A stretch of DNA of 64,000 bases, taken from Hyaloscypha bicolor E (Eukaryota; Ascomycota; Leotiomycetes; Helotiales; Hyaloscyphaceae). The position numbers were made by a program, and so were the translations under genes. The stretch's first letter is position 1; each line of letters begins with the position of its first letter. Below are positions 54,840 to 64,000 of the stretch, in pieces. The stretch is from contig NW_020194512.1 of assembly GCF_002865645.1 (NCBI RefSeq), positions 2,893,183 through 2,957,182 on the forward strand, in the 5' to 3' direction. Below the pieces are notes generated by a model. It was not told the origin of the DNA. It did no database searches and worked only from the letters and a program-made list of their open reading frames with translations.

Positions 54840-57800
54840 ATCTAGTATATTAATTCGGGTACTATAGACTATTTTATAGAGAGTAAAAGCTCCTTTATTA
54901 CCTATAAAGATATAGAACCGTTCCTTATTACCCTTAGTAACGAATCTATAATTCTTATTAAAGGTAAGGGAACTATTATTTTATTAACTACTTCTGAGCT
55001 AAAAGTATAGCTAAATAATATATTATATAGCCCCTAATTCCGAAATATATTATTATTATTAATTCTTAAAATTACTCAAACTAGAGAAAATATTAATTTT
55101 TTTACTAGGAAAGCTTATATTATTAATAACGGAATAACTATAGTAACCGGTATATATAAACCATCTGCTGGATTATATTAGCTTAACTAATTTAATTCAG
55201 GGCATACCCTAAAATCATTAAAATCGGATATACTAGCCTCTCTAGAAACCTAGTACTAGAGATATAGCTATTTAAATATAAAGTATATTCTGGAATTAGT
55301 AAACTATATTAATAGACTCTAATTCAAAAATTAAAACCTATTTAATTATAATTCCTATAATATAAATAAAATTACTAGAGCTAGTATAAACGATTTATAT
55401 CCTAAAAAACTGCTTTTAGGAAAGTATATTATAATTAATATATAAGGGTTATTAAAGGTAGCCTCTTTTTATAGAAATACTTATATACTATCTATTACTT
55501 ATAAGGAATCCAAATATTATATAGTAATATATAATTCGAATAGAAAGAGCTATTTTACCAATCTCTAAGATTAGATTATCTTCTCTAAAACCTAAACTGG
55601 AAATAAAGTCAAATGCCTATATCTTAATAATATTCCGGAATTTGTATTAGGCCAAGTCAAGAAATAGTATAAATTAAAAGGTATTTGCTTAGAACTAACT
55701 ACTATTTATATACCTGAATAGAATAGTATTTCTAAATATAGTATATATATAATTATTAAAGCAGAGTATATAGAGCTAGAATAATCGGGCCTATTATACA
55801 AGTTTTGAAAGAAAGCTACTATATATAAAATTTATATCTATAATTAATATTACCTATCCAAAATAGAAATAACCCTATATAAAGCATTCTATAGAGTTAA
55901 ACCAGATATTTCTAACCTATAGATATTCGGTTTCTTAGTATATATCTATATATCTAAGGAAATAGCTTTATAGTATAAATATATAGCCAAAGCCTTTAGA
56001 GGCATTTTTACTAGCTATAGTAGTTCCGGATATTAAATTTGGAACCTATATAAGTATATATTCGTTATTTCCAACTATTATACTATTAAAGAATATATTA
56101 AGGAAGTTTTATTTCTAAACCCAGTATTCCAGCTATATAGAAGACTAGTAAAAACTACTATAGAATCTGATAATAATTCTACTAATAATTCGGATAACCC
56201 CAATATAGATTACGGAGATACTATTATTATTAATACTAGAAATCAATAGCTTAATAATCTATTAGAAAACAATAGAGGAAATTACTCTAATATAGAAGGG
56301 GGTACTACTAAAAACATATTATATAATATAATTCCGGGTACTTCTGACCTAAGCAAGCTTCCTGAACTACCTTCTGGGAAGAACCAAGAACCTATAGCAT
56401 CTATAGGTACTTCTAAACAGAATTCTACAAATTAGGAGGCGCCCGAAATAATTAGTTTTAGAAGTAAACTACTCTCTAGACGTCCGAAATTGACTAGAAT
56501 TACCGGGAAATTAGTAGATTACTATACTTTACTAATTACTAATCAGAATATAAAAGCTTCCAAAATTCCATTATTAATTAAAAAAGCTCTCTCTGGTCCA
56601 GATACTTATCTCTAGAGACCTTTAATTAAGAAGAAGCTAGATTCCTATTTACGGAACTATACCTGGGATCTAGTAGTATAAAAATATCAAAAAATTATTA
56701 GATACTACTAGATCTTCAAAATTAAGTCTAATAGATACTACAAATCTAGGCTTATAGTATAAGGCTATACTTAAGAATATAGTATAGATTACTTTAAAAC
56801 CTTTACTTCTATAGCCAGACTTTCTACTATTATAATTATATTAGCCCTAGCGGCTAAATATGGGCTTTATATCCAATAAATAGATATTTAAATAGTATTT
56901 CTATATAGAGAATTAGAAGAGGAATACTATATAAAACAACCCCCTGGTTTTATTAAAGGAACGAACCTTATTTGCCGCTTGCAAAAGAGTATTTATAGCC
57001 TGAAATAAGCCTCTAGGGTTTGATATTAGGTAATTAATCGATTTTTCTATTCTATTGGTTTCTAGTAATTACTTAGTAATCTAGTACTTTATATCTACCA
57101 GAAATACGAGGTTAATTAACTACCACTTTTAATTACTATTTATATAGATAATATAATTATTATTAGAAAAAATATAGTTTATATTAATAAAATCAAGGCT
57201 CAATTATATTAGAAGTTTAATATAACCGATATAAGAGAAATCAAAACGCTTCTAGATATAGAAATTATATGTTTACGGAACGGTTCGGTATTTTTATACC
57301 AAAATTAATATCTTATAAATATATTTCTAAGATATAAAATGGAAGAGTATATACTAATTACTACTCTAATAGCCAAACCTATAGTACCTAATAGAACCAA
57401 TATTAATATTACGGAATATTAAAGTCGAACTAGATTATTTATATAGCCTTCTTTAGTTTTAAGACCCGATTTCTGCTTTACTATAGGCTATTTAGAACAT
57501 TTCAATTCGTATTCTAAAGCTTTATATAATACCATACAGAAGCGTATAATATAATATATTAAGGGATTACTTAATATAGGCATTTTATATAATATTTTAT
57601 TTAATAAAGGGCTTATTAGGTACTTAGATACCGATTATAGAGGCGATTTACAGGATTACAAATTAATCTCCAATATAGTTTTTACTCTATTTAGTAGTTC
57701 TATTAGCTGGGCTAGTACCAAGCAAAAAACTATTACTATAGCCACTATTATAGCTGAATATATTACCCTAATACCGGTAATTAAAGAAGCTTTATAACTA

Positions 57801-58090
57801 AAGTAACTGTTTGAGGAAATATCGATTTCTATAGGCTTAATCAAAATAAAAACGGATGCTTAAAAAGCTATAGATCTAGCTATAAACGCCCGGTTTTTGC
57901 AAAAAACCAAGTATATTAATATTAGATACTATTTTATTAGGAATTATATTAATACCAAGGAAATTAATCTTAAGTACGTGCCTATAAGGGAAATAACGGC
58001 TAATATTCTTACTAAACCACTCCCTAGACCCGCTTTCGAACTGCTATAATTGAAGCTAGGGCTTATTAGCCTCACTAATATCGAACCTCA
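54840..58090 (+). pseudogene. copia Pol remnant: protease, integrase, RT, RNase H
   Basis: Protease-like YINSGTIDYFIESKSSF is at about 54850-54895, where copia proteases have D-S-G-A/C. The integrase region at 55200-55990 holds GHTLKSLKSDILASLET and an ...YKIYIYN block. RT from about 56640: NYTWDLVV, IDYFKTFTSIARLSTIIIIL, ALAAKYGLYIQ, then QPPGFIKGTNLICRLQKSIY and ITIYIDNIIIIRKN, with the catalytic YVDD box reading YIDN (about 57138-57155). RNase H: SSSISWASTKQKTITIA and AEYITLIPVIKEAL (about 57690-57800), later ANILTKPLPRPAFE (about 58000-58040). All are classic copia Pol landmarks. An open minus-strand frame at 57656-57844 is a shadow. Confidence 0.85.
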
Positions 58091-58107
58091 ACTATAAGGA
58101 GGAGGCG

Positions 58108-58409
58108 TATTGAATTAGTACTAGCTTACTAGTTCTTCCAGTACCAGATTTAACTACTAATATTAGCTTTACTACTCTCATTTATAATAACTTACTATAG
58201 AAGCTCAGGGAACGCTTACTAATATATATGAGTTATCTGATTTATAATATACTAGAGGAAATCGCTACCCACTGGTGGGTATATAAGAACTATACTTTAG
58301 ATTCCTTCCTCTCCTTTTTTACTCTTTACTCTCCTGTATCTAGTTATTCTACAGATTATTAACCTCTAATATATCGATTTATTACTAATATATTAATCAG
58401 ATTCCAATA
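58108..58409 (+). repeat. 3' LTR of the copia element (302 bp)
   Basis: Same ends and length as the 5' LTR. Its CCCACTGGTGGG palindrome retains bases that read CCTACTAGTAGG in the 5' copy, showing the direction of C-to-T/G-to-A change. Confidence 0.9.
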
Positions 58410-58414
58410 GAAAG

Positions 58415-59880
58415 CTTATGAAATAGGGGAATTCAATGGCATTAATATAGCTTTAATTATTTATAAGTATAATTAATATACTATATATAAATCCAAGGTC
58501 CATATATTGTGGCTGCTATCTATAGCAGAGATAGTAAATAAAGCGACGATTTGCTTTAAATATACGACTAGTACTAATACTTTACTTTTAGTAAACTGCC
58601 TATCCTCTCCCAAAGAATATAATACTAGAAGATGTCGAGAAGCGCCTTTTCAAAAAAGCAAAGAAAAATTTGGCTTGGAAGAATAAGGAGGAAGGAAAGA
58701 ATTTCAAGGGGTTGGTATTGGTACCTGATACTTAACTTGCCGGCTCCTGGGACTAGTAAGAATCCCGGGATAGCGGGGTATTATAAGATCACCGTTTCTA
58801 GGAGCCCCGACAGGCCCGGAAGCAAGTCTCCTGGGACCCTTATAAGTTATAGGAGTATACCAGGTCCTAGGAGTGAGCTACGAAAAGGTCAAAATTGCGG
58901 GATTTTAAATATAGAGCTACTATAAGAAATGAAGCTAATCTCTTCCCCTCGTAATATATCTTACTTGTTACGATTCCATATAGGGTCCAGCGGCCATTAT
59001 ATAACGGCCCTGAGACTACTTTTCGAGTACGGACCGGAGCCGCTATAAGCCTTGGAGAAAAAGCTATAGTTTGGAGGGTATTTGTAGATGGGGAAAACTG
59101 GGTTGAAATTATATGGCCAGGCGCTCTCCCACCGTTTAAGGCCCGGTAGCAAGAGACGGTTCTGTTTAGCCTAGTTCTCTCGGTATACAGAGACAATACA
59201 CAGTCACAGTCTCACTAGCCACAAGCTTAGATTAGAACAGCATTATAATATACTATAATATAATTCTCTTATAAATTTTAATTTTAATTTAATAAATTAA
59301 AAAAAATTATTTTATAAAAATAATAAGCTATTATAATAAACTAAATACTTAATTATTTAATACTAGTTTTTAATTTAAAGCTTATATTCTTTTAGTTTTT
59401 TTTTAATTATTTTTAAATAATAATAATTTAAAAACTAAATTATAATCTTAAGCTCTTTATTTAAAAGTTAATATAGTTTTATTTATAAATAATACTTTTA
59501 GCTTAAGTACTTTAAAATAATATATAACTACTTAATATATAAAATTATATAAGAATATAGTACTTAAATATAAAGAGGGTTAATATTAAAATAGAAATTA
59601 TATATAAAAGAGACTTTAGTATTTAACTAAATAATATTTAATTAAAAACCGCCTTAATTAGCCGCGCTTAGGCTAATTATTACTTATACGTACTAGTATC
59701 TCACTAAAATACTACTTATATATAAGGGGTAGATATAAGGTATTATTCTAGTTCTATGAGTAGCTCTTTATAATTTATATAAACTTATTAGTTTAAGGTA
59801 TCCCTTTAGGGTAATAATATTAGAGTTATTATAAAATACTACTCTTACTTTTAGTGTCCTTATCTCCTTTTAAGTGCTAG
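58415..59880. other. mixed stretch with no supported gene
   Basis: 58620-59230 has normal GC. Its open frames (58632-58925 +, 58867-59196 -) overlap on opposite strands and lack motifs. 59240-59650 is almost pure A/T. Nothing else is recognised. Confidence 0.5.
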
Positions 59881-59881
59881 T

Positions 59882-59897
59882 CACGTGGGCTCACGTG
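59882..59897. promoter_or_regulatory. paired CACGTG (E-box) palindromes
   Basis: CACGTG occurs twice, separated by four bases (GGCT), at the point where AT-rich sequence gives way to normal GC, about 620 bp upstream of the secreted-protein gene. bHLH factors bind this core in fungi. A role in this gene's regulation is only a guess. Confidence 0.35.
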
Positions 59898-60510
59898 TTT
59901 GGTGGACCTTCGGGTTCTTTGTTAGCGTAAGTTGGACATTAGCATTGGGCGCTCTAGATCAATTCCCATTGGACTACAATACGAGTCTCCTTTTAGAACT
60001 TGGGCGGTTCAGCGTTCCGGCAAGCGCCGGAGTTAGGATTCAGCAAGTTCTCAGCCCCAGATCGGGTGGTTGTCAGCCGCACAGCGGCAAGTCATGGTAC
60101 CTGCAGTAACAGTCATTCATTGGCTATTTAGGTTGACAACTTTCTTCGTCTTATGTTTGACAGTCAATGTCACTTATTAATTGGATGCCTGACTACGTTA
60201 ACTAGCTGAGAAGTAAAATTGTTGAGTACGCCACCTACTAAGAAAGCCAATCATCTTCTTCTAGTTAATACACATTATTTGCCTGGCAGCGAATACCATT
60301 TTAGCTTTGATGTCTTAATCTACCTTGTTCCAGCTGAGAAGACCTTTCGAATAATGGCTGCCTATCTGCTGACGGGACTCAGCTTTGTGAAAGGGGCAAT
60401 ATAGATTATATAAATATATGCCAAAATGCCAGAGTGCAAAGGCATGCCAAGAACTGAATTACATACTTTCAAGCCAACCAACAAAGCTAGATTTGATTAA
60501 AATCACAACC
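59898..60510. promoter_or_regulatory. upstream region of the secreted-protein gene
   Basis: GC-normal sequence with short open frames (59885-60109, 60219-60404) that lack ATG starts or motifs. A TATATAAATATATG stretch at about 60407-60420 lies roughly 95 bp upstream of the ATG and is a good TATA candidate. Confidence 0.45.
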
Positions 60511-61350
60511 ATGGCTATCAGTTTGCTCTCCAAAATGATCACTACCGTGATCTTGGCAATTTCATGCCTGCTGGGTGTTGTGTCTGCTAGCGTATGCCTC
60601 AGCACTCAGAGTCCCTTCGTATTCTATACTAATCATCTTCTCTAGGCCGCACGCTTCCCACCCCTCAAAGTTATGGAAAGACAAATTTTGGTCGACCCAA
60701 CTCTACTCGTGAGCCCTCAACTTCGTGTCATCGCCGGGCAGAATGTCACGTTGTATGGACTCGGCTATCCCACGGTGACTGGGCTTGCGGGCGTGGACTT
60801 GGACGGAAAGCTCATTTCGCTCGTCGAGACCACCGACGCCAACCCGATTAAAGCCGTAGTGACAATTCCAGCCAACATAACACCAGGAATGCACACTCTG
60901 ACGCTCTTGTGTGGCGGGTCCTCGGCTACGCTCCAGATGCCGGTGTGTGTCCCGAGCGTTCCAGAAAGCTGCAATGAGATAATTGGCTTGACGACAGCGA
61001 ATGATGATCTGCCCGAAGATATCGTCATTGGCTTCAGTCCATACGTTATGGTAGAAGACGCCGCATTCAAGGTTATTGGCGAAGGCTTTTGGCATCGCGC
61101 GGTTTCGTTGTATATGGGCCCGCTCGGAGTGAGCGGAGCGAGCGACCTGTCGCTGCTGGGTAGTACCACGGCCGACTCGACCGGACACTTTTTGTCGCCG
61201 CAGTTTAATGTGCCGCCGGGCTCAGGAGAAAAAGCCTTGGCGTACAATGTCACGGCCGAACAGATAGGGTTTTGTATTCGCTCTGGGATACATTGTATCC
61301 CGAATGTGGTGTCTATCACTATTGATCTTGCAATAACTAATCCTCCTTAA
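60511..61350 (+). CDS. small secreted protein with tandem Ig/TIG-like repeats (effector-like), two exons, 261 aa
   Basis: Exon 1 (60511-60591) encodes a signal peptide MAISLLSKMITTVILAISCL and LGVVSAS. A 54-nt intron (60592-60645, GTATGC donor, ACTAATC branch, TAG) joins exon 2 (60646-61350) in frame. The mature part has two similar beta-rich units: RVIAGQNVTLYGLGYPTVTG with VVTIPANITPGMHTLTLLCG, and AAFKVIGEGFWHRAVSLYMG with FLSPQFNVPPGSGEKALAYN. The pattern 'V..G.GF....V.L', then 'F..P......G....L', is like IPT/TIG or Ig-like adhesion modules. It has N-glycosylation sequons (NVT, NIT, NVT) and five cysteines. No membrane segment follows the signal. A role outside the cell is likely; partner unknown. 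It is intact inside a TE-rich region. Confidence 0.8.
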
Positions 61351-62087
61351 CTTCTGAAAGGATCTTTTCATATGTACGAGATAAGTAACTAAGAGAATTG
61401 CTATAATGGAAGACATGTTGTATTTTGGTAAATTTTTCCTTATGCGTTTATTATTTATTAAATAATAGAGAATGGAAATGTATTAAACTTATACTTAAAT
61501 AAAACAAGGAAATGCTAAAGAGAAGTTAGAGCAGAATGCTTACTTATATAAAGTAACCCCTAGTTAATATAAGGATACTTTAATATAAGCCTTAATTAAT
61601 AACTTAATCTATTATAATCTTATTATAATATACTAGTTTTCTAGAGGCTTTTAAACTTAACTTAGTCTTTATTAATTATATTTACTATATAAAAGTTTAC
61701 TATTATTATTAGTAAGTAAAATATTATAAAAACTAAGGTTAATAGTAAAAAGGTACTTATATTATTATTTAAGACTAAAAAGATAAGTTTAAAAGTTTAT
61801 ATAATTATTATAATAATAGTTTATTAGTTATTAAACTAATAAATATTATTTTAAACTTTATATTTAATATTAAATAAATTTTTTATAATTAATTAGTTTA
61901 AAATAATAAATAAATTTTTTTAATATATATACTCTTTAGCTAAGTAGTTTAAATATATTATATAAAAGATAGTCTTAAGGACTTTTTAAATAAATTAAGT
62001 TAATAATAAAATTAAATAATTTAATTCTTAAGCTATAATAATTCCGCGGATATACGGAATTATTTCGGTATTATATAGGAATGGATG
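61351..62087. other. AT-rich stretch, no gene
   Basis: Low-complexity A/T sequence after the secreted-protein gene. No ORF or known motif was seen. CCGCGG near 62044 is the only GC-rich point. Confidence 0.55.
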
Positions 62088-62731
62088 TTATAGAACAGGG
62101 TGTTATATAACGGATTGTTATATAATAAGTAGTTATATAACAGGGCATTATATAATAAGTAGTTATATAATAGGACGTTATATAATAGGACGTTATATAA
62201 CGGGTTGTTATATAATAGGGCGTTATATAATAAATAGTTATATAATAGGGTATTATATAATAAATAGTTATATAATAGGACGTTGTATAACGGGTTATTA
62301 TATAATAAATAGTTATATAATAGAGCGTTATATAATAAATAGTTATATAACAGGGCGTTATATAATAAGTAATTATATAACAGGTTATTATATAATAAAT
62401 AGTTATATAATAAGGCGTTATATAATAAGTAGTTATATAACAGGATATTATATAATGGGTTATTATATAACAAGTAGTTATATAACAAGTAGTTATATAA
62501 CAAGTAGTTATATAACAAGTAGTTATATAACAAGTAGTTATATAACAAGTAGTTATATAACAAGTAGTTATATAACAAGTAGTTATATAACAAGTAGTTA
62601 TATAACAAGTAGTTATATAACAAGTAGTTATATAACAAGTAGTTATATAACAAGTAGTTATATAACAAGTAGTTATATAACAAGTAGTTATATAACAAGT
62701 AGTTATATAACAGGATATTATATAATAAATA
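62088..62731. repeat. 15-bp minisatellite with palindromic unit
   Basis: The unit GTTATATAACAAGTA is a perfect 10-bp palindrome GTTATATAAC plus AAGTA. From about 62466 to 62712 some 16 copies are identical. To the left (62088-62465) about 25 further copies have diverged (AAGTA to AGGGC, AGGAC, AAATA, with ATAATA for ATAACA). The 15-bp period keeps frames open on both strands, so the long repetitive ORFs here (62060-62698 minus, 62455-62877 plus) are artefacts. Confidence 0.95.
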
Positions 62732-63845
62732 TTATAGGGAGGTTATTAAAGGGTTCTAAATATAGAATAGTAAAGCTATTATTATTAGTAGGGATTTCTG
62801 TACTTTGTCTCTATATCCTGTTTCTATATCCTGTCTTTATATCCCTGTCTTATAGGCGAAATTATATATATAACTAATAAGGAGTTTATACTATATTTTA
62901 TATAGGTAATTAAAAATGGCTCCTTAAATGGTATTTCTACCTTAAAATAATTACTATAGCCTAACTGGCCAGTAATCCAATAAATGCTAGTAACTAACTA
63001 ATTATTTTTAGGAGTCGAAAACGGCCTTCTAGAAACTAATAATAGTTCTAGGCTGGCTTATTACTAATTCATTTTCTTTTATTACTATAACCTTTATTAT
63101 TTCATATATTCTAACTTAATATCTTAAGGAAGTATTATTATTATTTATACTATTATCTTAATACTTTTTATACGATTTCCTCTAATATTATTATCTATAT
63201 ATATCTTATTATAAGGAAATAAGTAGTAATCCGCCAAAGATTCGAAGCTTATAGAACTTATAGGAAAGAAGTTAAGCTAGAAAGAAATCTCAGATAAAAT
63301 GCCTGAGAGAAGTGAGATTAGTTATATTTAATACTATTATAGGTTCTTATTAAAGAGAATCCAATAACCAGATACGGATAAGATTATAAGACTATATAAT
63401 TAGTATAATTTATCTCGCTTTTATTATTTGAATATTACTAATACTTCTTACTAGGGATAAACCCCGGATATAGGAGCCTATTACTAAAGAGATAGCGCTT
63501 CCTTAGTAAGATATAGAGAAAATATACTTGTAATCTCAGATAGAACGAGTAGCTATAGAGAAAAGTATAAAAAGAAGCAGGAAAAATACTGTCTAGCTAA
63601 AGAGCTTCTAAAGAGTTCTTATTCTATTATTATTAGGATTATATGAAGTAAAAGACTTAAACCTTTACTATAAATACAAGCTATCTATTAGAGAGTATAA
63701 TATTATTACTATTACGTGATTATTATTTAGCTCTTTAAGTAGTAGATATAATTACTTCGAGGTATAATCTTTCAAACCAATATACTTGTAATTATACTCT
63801 AAATCTAAAAAATGGTTTCGGGTAGTAAGTAAGGTAATTCGTTTC
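62732..63845. other. RIP-degraded AT-rich block
   Basis: No recognised motif. At about 62797-62848 a short array of TCTATATCCTGT-like words resembles one at 7545-7580 (CTGTCTTTATATCCTG). Confidence 0.5.
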
Positions 63846-63850
63846 CGGGG

Positions 63851-64000
63851 TTTGCTAGTCTGGACGAAATGTGTGGCTGGACGAAATTTGTGGCTAGATA
63901 ACGAGTGTAACTGGACGAAATGTATGGCTGGACGAAATTTGTGGCTAGATGACGAGTGTGGCTAGACGAAATATGTGGCTAGACGAAATGTGTGGCTAGA
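63851..64000. repeat. ~17-bp tandem repeat with a higher-order period, running off the window
   Basis: The unit GTGGCTGGACGAAATGT (variants TGGCTAGACGAAATTTG) repeats about eight times. After every two or three units comes a variant TAGAT(A/G)ACGAGTGT, giving a higher-order period of about 51 bp. The array is still going at base 64000. Transitions (GG to AG) distinguish copies. Confidence 0.85.

Larger units (their letters stand above)
53378..58409 (+). mobile_element. complete Ty1/copia LTR retrotransposon, RIP-inactivated
   Basis: LTRs of equal length (302 bp; 53378-53679 and 58108-58409) begin TATTGAATTAGTACTAG and end GATTCCAATA, i.e. RIP-altered TG...CA. Flanks AAAAG (53373-53377) and GAAAG (58410-58414) fit a 5-bp TSD with one G-to-A change. 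Right after the 5' LTR, GGTTCTGAGCCCGG is a plausible primer-binding site. AAGGAGGAGGCG before the 3' LTR is the polypurine tract. Coding order is Gag, protease/integrase, RT, RNase H, the copia order. Stops are frequent, so it is inactive. Confidence 0.9.

Noticed and set aside
58632..59196. 97-aa and 109-aa ORFs in the stretch after the copia element
   Set aside because: They overlap on opposite strands, lack splice signals and known motifs; could not be supported.
62060..62877. Long repetitive proteins on both strands (LLYNY and SSYIT repeats)
   Set aside because: They are produced by a 15-bp minisatellite, whose period keeps frames open on both strands; no start context, promoter or domain supports coding.
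1..64000. Claiming a complete Starship element
   Set aside because: Only degraded DUF3435 remnants were seen; no direct repeats, terminal repeats or insertion site could be identified at plausible borders.

Overview
The window looks like a chromosome arm or transposon island from a filamentous ascomycete (Pezizomycotina). The reasons are short introns of about 50-60 nt with GTAAGT-type donors and CTAAC-type branch points, HET, CHAT-TPR, MADS-box-like, CorA-like and DUF3435 families, and the pattern of decay. Most of the sequence is AT-rich, with CA/TG steps scarce and TA steps abundant. Coding remnants there carry TAG/TAA where CAG/CAA codons belong, and C-to-Y, D-to-N and G-to-R/N changes. 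This is the signature of repeat-induced point mutation (RIP). I cannot name the species.

Layout. 1-14.5 kb: RIP-degraded repeats with a Tc1/mariner element (1140-3411) that carries an almost undamaged solo LTR with a 5-bp target duplication. 14.6-15.1 kb: short GC-normal repeats and a MITE. 15.1-20.6 kb: a segment with related inverted termini that holds a HET fragment and a ruined TPR-CHAT gene. 21.4-21.9 kb: a MADS-box-like gene. 22.1-33.7 kb: the main gene island, with a kinase/propeller-like gene, a CorA-like membrane protein (possibly frameshifted), a tiny spliced gene, an amino-acid permease and a seven-TM protein. This island is divided by three interlocking pairs of inverted repeats that meet at GTAC. 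34-47.6 kb: two divergently oriented, RIP-killed DUF3435/FluG-type tyrosine recombinases, one split by a complete Ty3/gypsy chromovirus with TSD. 49.2-52.9 kb: tandem and palindromic repeats, one spliced tail-anchored protein and a broken SET-family C-terminus. 53.4-58.4 kb: a complete Ty1/copia element. 60.5-61.35 kb: a spliced secreted-protein gene, effector-like. 62.1-64.0 kb: minisatellites.

How it fits together. Genes survive in small GC-normal islands inside a RIP-silenced background. The kinase and CorA-like genes are convergent, and the tiny gene and permease are divergent. No metabolic pathway is evident. HET, CHAT-TPR and the kinase/CorA-like pair are families found in fungal accessory, immunity-like regions. 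The DUF3435 remnants raise the possibility that parts were once cargo of a tyrosine-recombinase mobile element, but no element boundaries could be shown.
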